The position numbers and the translations under genes were made by a program. This document shows positions 1-7,400 of a DNA stretch of 28,905 bases, piece by piece. The first letter of the stretch is position 1. Every line of letters begins with the position of its first letter. The DNA is from JAZKFP01 sp040386355 (GTDB taxonomy: Bacteria; Pseudomonadota; Gammaproteobacteria; Pseudomonadales; UBA6940), in assembly GCA_040386355.1 (NCBI GenBank), contig JAZKFP010000168.1, positions 1-28,905 of the forward strand. The letters run 5' to 3'. Under the pieces are notes generated by a model, which was given only the letters and a program-made list of their open reading frames with translations, searched no databases and was not told the DNA's origin.

Positions 1-78
1 TCAACTGATGAAATCGAAGAAATTTCAGAAGAAGACGATGATGTTGAAGATGATAATTCTACTGAAGATGATGAGTAA
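1..78 (+). CDS. gyrA: 3' end of a gene, probably gyrA (DNA gyrase subunit A), partial
   Basis: The first 25 codons of the window are open in frame 1 and end at TAA (76-78). They encode a strongly acidic tail made almost entirely of Asp, Glu and Ser/Thr. Many gammaproteobacterial GyrA proteins end in such a tail, and gyrA commonly lies directly upstream of serC-pheA-hisC in this class. The identification rests on that tail composition plus gene order; no catalytic region is in view, so another protein with an acidic tail is possible. The gene is followed by a repeat-rich gap of about 240 bp before serC. Confidence 0.5.
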   Translation, partial: STDEIEEISEEDDDVEDDNSTEDDE

Positions 79-81
79 TGC

Positions 82-277
82 AGGGACGAATGATTATTCG
101 CCCGTGTTTAACGCTGCCTATTACTTGTTAAATATTAGAAGAGTGTTTTAGGAAATCTCATGTGCGTTCGCTACGGGTATATATTCCACGAAAATTAAAT
201 CTATTTTAGAAACGATTTTTTTACCCAATGAAAGATTGTGTAGGCTTTTAATTATGCTGCGAAATATTTTTCGTCCC
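82..277. repeat. Palindromic repeat element between gyrA and serC
   Basis: A segment bounded by inverted copies of AGGGACGAA (82-90, and its complement at 268-276). Its left half contains a stem-loop around 83-103 and then a stretch to about 175 that closely resembles 4151-4230: a shared CGCCCGTGTT, a shared GCTGCCT.TTACT, then a shared CATGTGCGTT. At 169-182 it continues into a CGCTACGGGTATAT motif that recurs at 27331-27343. It is therefore a chimera of two repeat types seen elsewhere in the window. No open frame is visible. The first hairpin could also act as a terminator behind the upstream gene. Confidence 0.6.
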
Positions 278-321
278 TACTCAACCATTGCTACGAGCAG
301 CTTTAACATCTAGAGGTCAGC

Positions 322-1416
322 ATGACAGAGTTCAATCATCGAGTTCATAATTTCTGTGCTGGCCCAGCGGCGTTACCTGAATCTGTTTTACTGCGAGCGC
401 AAAGCGAATTATTGAATTTTCGAAATAGTGGATCATCGATTATGGAAATGAGCCATCGTGGCTCTATTTTTATGGCGATTGCAGCCGAAGCAGAAGCGCG
501 TTTACGGCTTTTATTATCAATTCCCGATAATTACAAAGTATTATTTTTGCAAGGCGGCGCGCATTTGCAGTTTGCAATGATTCCGATGAATCTCATGTTG
601 AAAGATCAACCAATGGCATTTGCTGATACTGGTTATTGGTCACGTCGCGCGATTAAAGAAGCTGCACTTTTAGGAAATGTAATAACCGTTACTTCCTCAA
701 AAAATAATGCCGACACTGCGATTCCAGAATTTAATACCTGGAATATTCCCGATCAAGCATCTTTCTTACATTACACCCCAAATGAAACGATTCATGGAAT
801 TGAATTTGATTGGATTCCAGATGCTGGGGATATTCCGTTGGTTGCGGATTTATCGTCTAGTATCTTATCTCAACCATTGGACGTTTCTAAATTCGGTTTA
901 ATTTATGCAGGCGCACAAAAAAATATTGGTCCTGCTGGTTTAACGCTTGTCATTATTCGTGACGATTTAGTAGCGCGTGCACCAAAAAATATTCCAGGCT
1001 ATTTAAATTACGCGACTCAAGTTGAGCAAGGTTCAATGTACAACACACCAGCTACCTTTGCTTGGTACTTAGCAAACATGGTGTTTGAGTGGTTGTTAAA
1101 TCTTGGCGGTTTATCTGCAATTGCAAAAATCAATCAGCAAAAAGCTGAATTACTATATAAATGCATCGATGATAGCGATTTATATTCCAATCCAGTACGG
1201 CGTCAAAACCGTTCAAGAATGAATGTTCCTTTTATTCTAAAAGATCCTAATTTAGATAAAGTATTTTTAATGGAATCTGAAAAAAATGGTTTATTAAATT
1301 TAAAAGGTCATCGTGCGGTGGGTGGTATGCGTGCGAGTTTATACAACGCAGTTGGTATAGATTCTGTTAAAGCATTAACCGATTTTATGCGTGAGTTTGA
1401 GAAAAAACACGGATGA
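322..1416 (+). CDS. serC: Phosphoserine aminotransferase SerC
   Basis: SerC is a PLP enzyme that transfers the amino group of glutamate to 3-phosphohydroxypyruvate in serine synthesis, and to 3-hydroxy-4-phospho-oxobutanoate in pyridoxal phosphate synthesis. The 364-aa length is normal for the family. Visible signatures are the N-terminal FCAGPAALP, LFLQGGAHLQF around residues 74-84, the cofactor aspartate in VADLSSS (174-180), and the Schiff-base lysine K200 in YAGAQKNIGPAGL. The ATG at 322 has a GAGG Shine-Dalgarno sequence at 313-316. It is the first gene of the serC-pheA-hisC run, but a 166-bp gap to pheA carrying a large inverted repeat may partly uncouple the two. Confidence 0.96.
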   Translation: MTEFNHRVHNFCAGPAALPESVLLRAQSELLNFRNSGSSIMEMSHRGSIFMAIAAEAEARLRLLLSIPDNYKVLFLQGGAHLQFAMIPMNLMLKDQPMAFADTGYWSRRAIKEAALLGNVITVTSSKNNADTAIPEFNTWNIPDQASFLHYTPNETIHGIEFDWIPDAGDIPLVADLSSSILSQPLDVSKFGLIYAGAQKNIGPAGLTLVIIRDDLVARAPKNIPGYLNYATQVEQGSMYNTPATFAWYLANMVFEWLLNLGGLSAIAKINQQKAELLYKCIDDSDLYSNPVRRQNRSRMNVPFILKDPNLDKVFLMESEKNGLLNLKGHRAVGGMRASLYNAVGIDSVKALTDFMREFEKKHG

Positions 1417-1562
1417 TAAAAAGCGCACATCGATTTTTCCGGCAAAATGATGCCGTTCTCAAGACATTTTGTGCGCGTCGCGCATCCTGCTCACATACTT
1501 TTGAGTATGCTGCGCGGGCTTTACTCCACGCGTCTACGGAAAAACCAATGTGCGCTTTTTAT
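1417..1562. repeat. Large inverted repeat with nested hairpin between serC and pheA
   Basis: The arms at 1417-1441 and 1537-1562 match inversely at about 23 of 25 positions (TAAAAAGCGCACAT, then TTTTTCCG). Inside is a perfect stem-loop CATACTTTTGAGTATG at 1494-1509, in a context (CTCACATACTTTTnAGTATGCT) that recurs at 17066-17087. The outer arm (ATGTGCGCTTTTTATAT) resembles the ATGTGCGTTTGATATAT end of the 4005-4239 element. The serC stop lies directly at the left edge. The right arm reaches into the longest possible pheA reading frame. It has no coding capacity. It may be a non-autonomous palindromic element, and its stems could act in RNA as an attenuator or processing site. Confidence 0.75.
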
Positions 1563-1582
1563 ATGCAAAGGGAAATTCCGCA

Positions 1583-2710
1583 GTGAGTGATAAACCTTCC
1601 AATATCGAAACACAACCTTCGCAAGATCTACTCGCGTTACGCAATAAAATTGATAATCTTGATATTCAAATTCAGCAGTTAATTACTGAGCGTGCGCAAT
1701 GTGCGGTCGACGTTGCGCACTGCAAAAAATCAACTGATAAAGATGTGGTTTTTTATCGTCCTGAACGTGAAGTAGAAGTATTACGTCGTGTAAAAGAGCG
1801 ACAAAAAGGCCCGTTGTCTGCCGAAGAAATGGCGCGTATTTTCCGAGAAATTATGTCGTCGTGCTTAGCATTAGAAGAGCCAATGAAAATTGCTTTTCTC
1901 GGTCCAGAAGGCACGTTTACTCAAGCCGCTGCTTTAAAACATTTTGGTCATGCAGTAACCGGTGTTTCGTTAGCAACCATTGATGAAGTATTTCGTGAAG
2001 TCGAAGCAGGCGCTGCGCATTATGGAGTTGTGCCCGTAGAAAATTCCACTGAAGGCATGGTAAATCACACACTCGATTGTTTCATGAATTCATCATTATT
2101 TATTTGCGGCGAAGTTGAATTGCGTATTCATCACCATTTATTAGTCAGTGAAGTTTCGCGTATTGATAGTATTGGTCGTATTTATTCACATCAACAAAGT
2201 TTGGCGCAATGTCGGCAATGGTTAGATCGTCATTGGCCAAAAGCTGAACGCATTGCCGTAAATTCTAACGCAGAAGCTGCAAAACGAATTCGTGGTGAAT
2301 GGCATTCGGCAGCAATTGCTGGTGACATGGCCGCTGAATTATATGATTTGAAGAAACTTGCTTCGAATATTGAAGATAATCCAGATAATACGACACGATT
2401 TTTAATCGTTGGTAAACGTCCGGTTCCTGCAACCGGAGAAGATAAAACCTCAATTATTGTTTTAATGTCGAATGCGCCTGGAGCGTTATTTCGATTATTG
2501 GAACCTTTTTATCAAAAAGGAATTAGTTTGACTCGGATTGAAACCCGTCCAGGCGGTAGCATGGGTAAATGGACGTATGTATTTTTTATTGATTTTGAAG
2601 GTCATCAAGACGATCCCATGATTAAAGAAGCTTTAGCGCATGCTGCAAAAGTTGCTTTAGAAGTGCGTCCGCTTGGCTCGTATCCAAAATCGGTATTAGG
2701 TGTTGGCTAA
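1583..2710 (+). CDS. pheA: Bifunctional chorismate mutase / prephenate dehydratase (P-protein)
   Basis: PheA converts chorismate to prephenate and then to phenylpyruvate, the committed steps to phenylalanine. Domain order from this start: AroQ-type chorismate mutase (about 15-98, with LRNKIDNLD and the FYRPERE region), prephenate dehydratase (about 103-280, GPEGTFTQAA and the catalytic TRF at 271-273), and a C-terminal ACT regulatory domain (GALFRLL and ETRPGG, the usual phenylalanine-binding motifs). I chose the GTG at 1583 because AAAGGG lies about 10 nt upstream and the protein then begins like typical P-proteins. A GTG at 1550 would add 11 residues, but it lies in an inverted-repeat arm and has no clear ribosome site. 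The stop is 8 nt from hisC, so the two are probably co-transcribed. Phenylalanine feedback through the ACT domain is expected from the family. Confidence 0.93.
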   Translation: MSDKPSNIETQPSQDLLALRNKIDNLDIQIQQLITERAQCAVDVAHCKKSTDKDVVFYRPEREVEVLRRVKERQKGPLSAEEMARIFREIMSSCLALEEPMKIAFLGPEGTFTQAAALKHFGHAVTGVSLATIDEVFREVEAGAAHYGVVPVENSTEGMVNHTLDCFMNSSLFICGEVELRIHHHLLVSEVSRIDSIGRIYSHQQSLAQCRQWLDRHWPKAERIAVNSNAEAAKRIRGEWHSAAIAGDMAAELYDLKKLASNIEDNPDNTTRFLIVGKRPVPATGEDKTSIIVLMSNAPGALFRLLEPFYQKGISLTRIETRPGGSMGKWTYVFFIDFEGHQDDPMIKEALAHAAKVALEVRPLGSYPKSVLGVG

Positions 2711-2718
2711 GGAAATTT

Positions 2719-3828
2719 ATGGGTTCTGTACATTGGTTGCAACAAGCGAAAGCAGGTGTGCAAAAAATATCTCCGTACCAAATTGGTACCCCTATTGAAA
2801 CGGTTAAACGCGAATTAGGTTTAACTTCTGTTATTAAATTAGCAAGTAATGAAAATGCTTTGGGCTGCAGTCCTGCTGTACTTCAAGCTTTCACTACTTC
2901 TTTAAAAAATACTCAAGAATTACATCGTTATCCCGATGGGGCAGGTTACTCCTTACGGAATGCTTTAGCAAAATTCTGGAATAAATCATCCGATGAAATT
3001 ATCTTAGGTAACGGCTCGAACGATGTGATTGATTTAATTGCACGCTGTTTTGCAGGCCCAAATGATGAAGTTATTATTTCTGAATACGCTTTTCCAATTT
3101 ATGCGTTAGTGGCTAAATCAGTTGGCGCAACCATTATAAAAACGCCTGCACAAGAATATGGTCATGATGTAGTTGCAATGCTGCAAGCAATTACTGAAAA
3201 AACCAAAGTTATTTATATAGCGAATCCTAATAATCCAACGGGAACTTGGCTTCCTAAAAATATACTGCGAGAATTTTTATCACAAGTTCCAAAACATATA
3301 GTTGTGGTTGTTGATGAAGCTTATAGTGAATATATGTTGCATCCGAATTTTCCGCATACCATTTCTTGGATTCAAGAATTTCCGAATTTAATTGTAACGC
3401 GCACATTTTCTAAAGCCTACGGTATGGCGTCATTTCGATTTGGTTATTCTGTTTCGCATTCCGACATTGCATCCATATTAAATCGAGTACGCCAACCCTT
3501 TAATATAAATGGCTTAGCGTTAAGCCTTGCAGAAGTTGCATTGTCTGATCAAGGTTTTGTGCAACAATCGTGTGAATATAATAAAACTGGTCTGCAGCAA
3601 TTGCGTGATGGATTAAATCAATTAAAAATTAAATTTATTGATACCGAAGCGAATTTTCTATGTATGTTAATGAATAAATCTTCTGAAGTAATTTATCAAG
3701 AATTACTTCGATATGGAATTATTGTTCGCCCATTGCATATGCCAGGTTTGGAACATGCGATTCGAATTACAGTGGGGAAATCGGATGAAAATCAGCAGTG
3801 TTTGGAAGCGCTATCCAAAATAATATAA
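2719..3828 (+). CDS. hisC: Histidinol-phosphate / aromatic aminotransferase HisC
   Basis: A fold-type I PLP aminotransferase of 369 aa, normal HisC length. Visible features are LASNENALG (42-50), the nucleotide-like cofactor loop GNGSNDVID (97-105), NPNNPTGTW (169-177), the cofactor-binding D199 in VVVDEAYSEY, and the Schiff-base lysine K232 in TFSKAYGMASFRFGY. Translation probably starts at the ATG at 2719, with AAGGA at 2709-2713 overlapping the pheA stop. No other his genes are nearby. Lying behind pheA and in the tyrA-aroA neighbourhood, it may act on phenylpyruvate or hydroxyphenylpyruvate as well as imidazole-acetol phosphate. That substrate breadth is inferred from context, as for the HisC2 genes at this locus in other gammaproteobacteria. 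Confidence 0.92.
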   Translation: MGSVHWLQQAKAGVQKISPYQIGTPIETVKRELGLTSVIKLASNENALGCSPAVLQAFTTSLKNTQELHRYPDGAGYSLRNALAKFWNKSSDEIILGNGSNDVIDLIARCFAGPNDEVIISEYAFPIYALVAKSVGATIIKTPAQEYGHDVVAMLQAITEKTKVIYIANPNNPTGTWLPKNILREFLSQVPKHIVVVVDEAYSEYMLHPNFPHTISWIQEFPNLIVTRTFSKAYGMASFRFGYSVSHSDIASILNRVRQPFNINGLALSLAEVALSDQGFVQQSCEYNKTGLQQLRDGLNQLKIKFIDTEANFLCMLMNKSSEVIYQELLRYGIIVRPLHMPGLEHAIRITVGKSDENQQCLEALSKII

Positions 3829-3871
3829 TTATTGAATAGAAATTTTGTAATTCAAAATTCTTAGATTTTAA

Positions 3872-4395
3872 ATGAATAATTTTTCTGTGCTAGAGGATTA
3901 CACAATTTGGCTGCAACAAAGAGGATATTGCTGAATCGCAACATCGTGCAGCTTTTAAGGTGAATTTTGAGCTTATTCAGTTATATCATCGGATTGGAAA
4001 AGTTATATACCAAACGCACATGAGTTTTCTCAGGTGAAATGTTTTATGAAAGGCGTTTTGTGGGAAAGTACATGCGGGCGAATGATTATTCGCCCCTACG
4101 CTAACCGTTAGAAATTTAGGGATTTTTAGGAAAGAAACAATTTTTTGTAGGGGCGAATAATCATTCGCCCGTGTTGAAGGCTGCCTGTTACTGATTGAAT
4201 ATTTGAAAAATGTGGAAATTACATGTGCGTTTGATATATGGTTTTTTTAGCTCAACATTGCCCTGCCCAGCAAATTGGGCAGCAAGCTGCTGCTCAATTA
4301 CAATGGTTCCATATTGTAACTTTGTTAACTAAGTTAGAAATAACCCAAGAACGGGAATGGTATGCCACTCAAGCAGTAAGGTATCGGTTGCACTT
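3872..4395 (+). pseudogene. Degraded YhcG/DUF1016-type gene, frameshifted and split by a repeat element
   Basis: Three pieces together read as the N-terminal DUF1016 domain of YhcG-type proteins. Piece 1 (ATG at 3872, frame 2) reads LEDYTIWLQQ and soon hits a stop. Piece 2 (from about 3918, frame 0) reads KEDIAESQHRAAF and then FELIQLYHRIGKV, the family's usual 'AxxAVNxELIxLYWxIGxxI' block. Piece 3 (from about 4241, frame 2) reads IGQQAAAQLQWFHIV and LEITQEREWYATQAV, the family's 'QQAVAQIPWxHxxxLLxKLKDPxEREWYAxxAI' block. A 235-bp palindromic element lies exactly between pieces 2 and 3, and about 50 expected residues are missing there. Homology fades near 4380 and the C-terminal PD-(D/E)XK nuclease part is absent. 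I recognised the blocks from memory of the family and made no search. Confidence 0.72.
4005..4239. mobile_element. MITE-like palindromic element, about 235 bp
   Basis: The terminal inverted repeats are ATATACCAAACGCACATG (4005-4022) and its near-exact complement CATGTGCGTTTGATATAT (4222-4239), 17 of 18 matched. Inside are two mutually inverted copies of a stem-loop with 8-bp arms, GGGCGAAT and ATTCGCCC (4076-4095 and 4151-4170), each flanked by CCTAC on the inner side. It has no coding capacity, so it would need a transposase supplied elsewhere. It sits inside the DUF1016 gene remnant, which indicates insertion. The right-hand half is closely related to 82-175, and the GCGTTTGATATAT end recurs at 17130-17142. 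A TA or TATA target duplication is possible, because both ends abut AT repeats, but it cannot be proven. Confidence 0.7.
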
Positions 4396-4420
4396 CTTAT
4401 TTGAATCTGACTTTTTTAAT

Positions 4421-4449
4421 AAAAGCCCTATTTCAAATCAGGCTCTTTT
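4421..4449. terminator. Possible bidirectional terminator hairpin at the end of the repeat-protein gene
   Basis: AAAAGCC (4421-4427) and GGCTCTTTT (4441-4449) form a short stem around a 13-nt loop. Read on the plus strand it is followed by TTTTTC. Read on the minus strand a G-U wobble gives a 7-bp stem followed by TTTTATT. The stop codon of the minus-strand repeat protein (complement of 4438-4440) lies in the loop. The stem is short and the U-tracts are modest. Confidence 0.4.
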
Positions 4450-7400
4450 TCTTACGGCTTCACCTAATAACAAATCGGATAATAAAATAATAATATTTTT
4501 CTTAGTGATATCTTCAATCGCTAAATTCATTCCTTCAACTGGATCGATTAAATAATTCACTACCGATTCTGATAATTCATTTTCATCCATTAAGCGATTT
4601 ATTCCAAAATGATTTGGATTAAGCAATCCAAACAATTCTTTTATTTTTTTATCTTTCAACAAGTCAAGAATTTTTGGTTTACGTTCATTGGATAAAATAG
4701 ATTTTTTTTCTTCAGCAGCAGGGATGTCGAGTTTTAAAGCAATCGATTTGTTTGCGGAGTTATTTGGTGTTCCAGATATTTTTAATGATTTTTCAACAAA
4801 TATGTTATTACTTTGCACTTGACGTGCTGGCGCTGAAATTTGATGTGGTTCTATATCTTCCATTGCCACAGGAATCATTACTGGTTCAAAACGCGCAAGA
4901 TCAAGCCTAAGCATTTTTGCAATAGGCTCTTGCGTATTTTCAGCAGGCCGTTTCTGTGCGGGAGGGTATGTGTCTCGCGCCATTAGATTATTTCGAGAAT
5001 AGGGTGCAGTGGTATCTGCAGGATAGGATGCAGCATCGAGTTCGATTACTTCAGGAAATTCTGCACTGTTTAATTCTTTAAGATGTAAGGGCATCAATTG
5101 TTTTTCGGTAAATCGAGTAAGCTGTTTACTCCATGCAATTAAATTATTCATTAACACTTTATTATTGGAATGTATATTTGTAAATTGTTGACTAACACTG
5201 ACTACCTTTTTAGCATAAGGTGTTATTGCAATTTCTTGTTTAAAAATACTTTTTTCAATTTCTTGCAGCATTGCATAAATTTTTTGTACTGATATCCCTT
5301 GTTTTAGTAAATTCGGTGGGTAAATTAATTTTGAAATGCTAACAAAATCTCGCTGCTGTATACCGTAAGTAAAAGCCAATTGACGTGTAAAGAAATCGAA
5401 ATTCGCCATATTTTGACTTTGGTCCGTTAAGCTAGACAGTTGCTTACCTAAGTCTTGCCACGATTGAATATTCTTTACCGCTGGCTGCACTTCAAAACGT
5501 GCAAAATTAGTCAGTGTAATTTTTGCCTCTGAATCCACAGGAATAAAACGAATCTGACTATTTATATTTTGTATATGGCGCATCACAAATCGACCTTCCG
5601 AATCGGTACGTCCGAAAAAGTTTGAAGTAGTGTCACGTAATTGATGAAAAACATCTTTTCCAAACACCATACAAAATTCACGTAAATAATTAATGGATTC
5701 CTTTTCATTATTAATTATTCGGTTTGAAAGACTTTGAACATAATGATTCAGTGCAAATGCCGAATAGGTGTGAGGATGTTGCGATTGCAATGTTTTGGGA
5801 ATTTGATGATTAAAGGTAGTTACTTGTTTTGAATTAATTTTTAAAATCCGACTCATGGCTTTAGGAGTTAATACAATGTCACCATCTAAGCTACAAAATT
5901 TGGGATCACCCAAGGTTTTGTTTTTAGCGCGTTGAAATAAATGATGACGTAAAGAACCATAAGGAATAATAGAGTGATCGCGCTCATGATTGGCTTGCCA
6001 GGTAAAGGCTTCGATTTCAACAACAACCGATAACCCAGCAGAAAGGGTTACCGAGAATGCATTGAGCATTTCAGCACGCCGTACCAGTAGCGCGCAACCA
6101 GCTGAATCAGCAGCAGCGTTGAGTCCAAGAATAATTCGTAATTGAAAAGGCAATGAATGTTCAGTAGATTGCAAAGCAGTTTTAACAGTTTCGATATAAT
6201 TATGAACGACATCAAGCGTCTCAAGATCAGGTTTAACGCCACGGGTCGGTACCATTAATACCAAATCATCTGTGGATTTTAATTGGCCAAACCTTAATGT
6301 GTTTTCCCATTGAGTAGCACAACTAAAATCTCCATGAATACGCTGTAAGCTAGCTTTCACCGCCTGATATTGTGAAATTTTATGACTCGAAATTTCAGTA
6401 ATGGGTTGCTGCTGAGTTTCTTCCGCATGCATATCAATTAATGCATGTAATGCGGTGCTTTCAGCAAGCGCCATGGAGGGATTTTCATCAATAATTTGTA
6501 GACTTTGCTCCGGTGATTCGTCGAGATCCGCATAAGCCTGTAAGACTTTAGATTGCAGTGGATAGTGTTGAGAAAAATAGTCTAGAAATTCTTGAATCGT
6601 ATTATTGTTATTTTCAAGGTTTAAATGCTGCCAGCGCTTCAGAACGCTAGGATTTATAGCGGCACTCAGCGCTTTTTTCCATCGTGTTGGCTGTAGTGTA
6701 TCTAATGTATTTAAAATGTTTTTTAAAAAAGATAATGCCGTGCACAGTTGCTCCAAAGAAAAGGGTTGGCGCACGATATACCGACACAATTGCGCAATAA
6801 AACTCGACTGTTCGTTTTTTGGAAGACAACATAATTGCTGAAGGAAAACTTCTGGTGGATTTGAATTTTTTGAAAAAAATCCTACACAAGCTTTAAATAA
6901 ATGACGTGTTGAAATATCGGCAGGGCTTTTAGCAAGCAATTCGTTGATCAGATGTTGCAAACGCGGTTCAGCGGGTAGCGCTTGTAAACTTTGCAATGTT
7001 AAGCCCCAGTCTTGTTCTGTAATTTCAGATGAATCTCCAACCTGTTCTAGTAAATTTAAAACTAGGGAATAATGTTTTACAAAATCCATATTTAATCGAT
7101 TGCATGCATTCAATGACAAAGATATACATCGTGGTTGAGCAGCTTGCTGAATTAATGTTATCAGTAAACTTCCGTAATCGAATTGAAGAGTAGTGACTTC
7201 ACCAAACCCCAACTGCGCAAATCCATTCAGGGTATTTGCAATTGCTTGTGGATTAAAGTTAGAGGCTTGTTTATTGATTGAGTGTACTAATTCAATCAGA
7301 TTTAATTCCTGCAGATCTTGGTGGTTGTAGCCCAGTTTCGCAAGACCATTTAGGGTGTTTGCAATGTTTTGTGGATTAAAGTGAGCGGCTTGCTGATTGA

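Noticed and set aside
4238..4555. A 105-aa plus-strand open frame overlapping the end of the giant gene
   Set aside because: Only its first half resembles a known family (DUF1016), its ATG is in the repeat end, and its second half is antisense to the giant gene. It was treated as part of the pseudogene.
6605..6889. Overlapping open frames on both strands inside the giant gene
   Set aside because: Short, without family features or ribosome sites, and fully contained in a convincing long coding frame.
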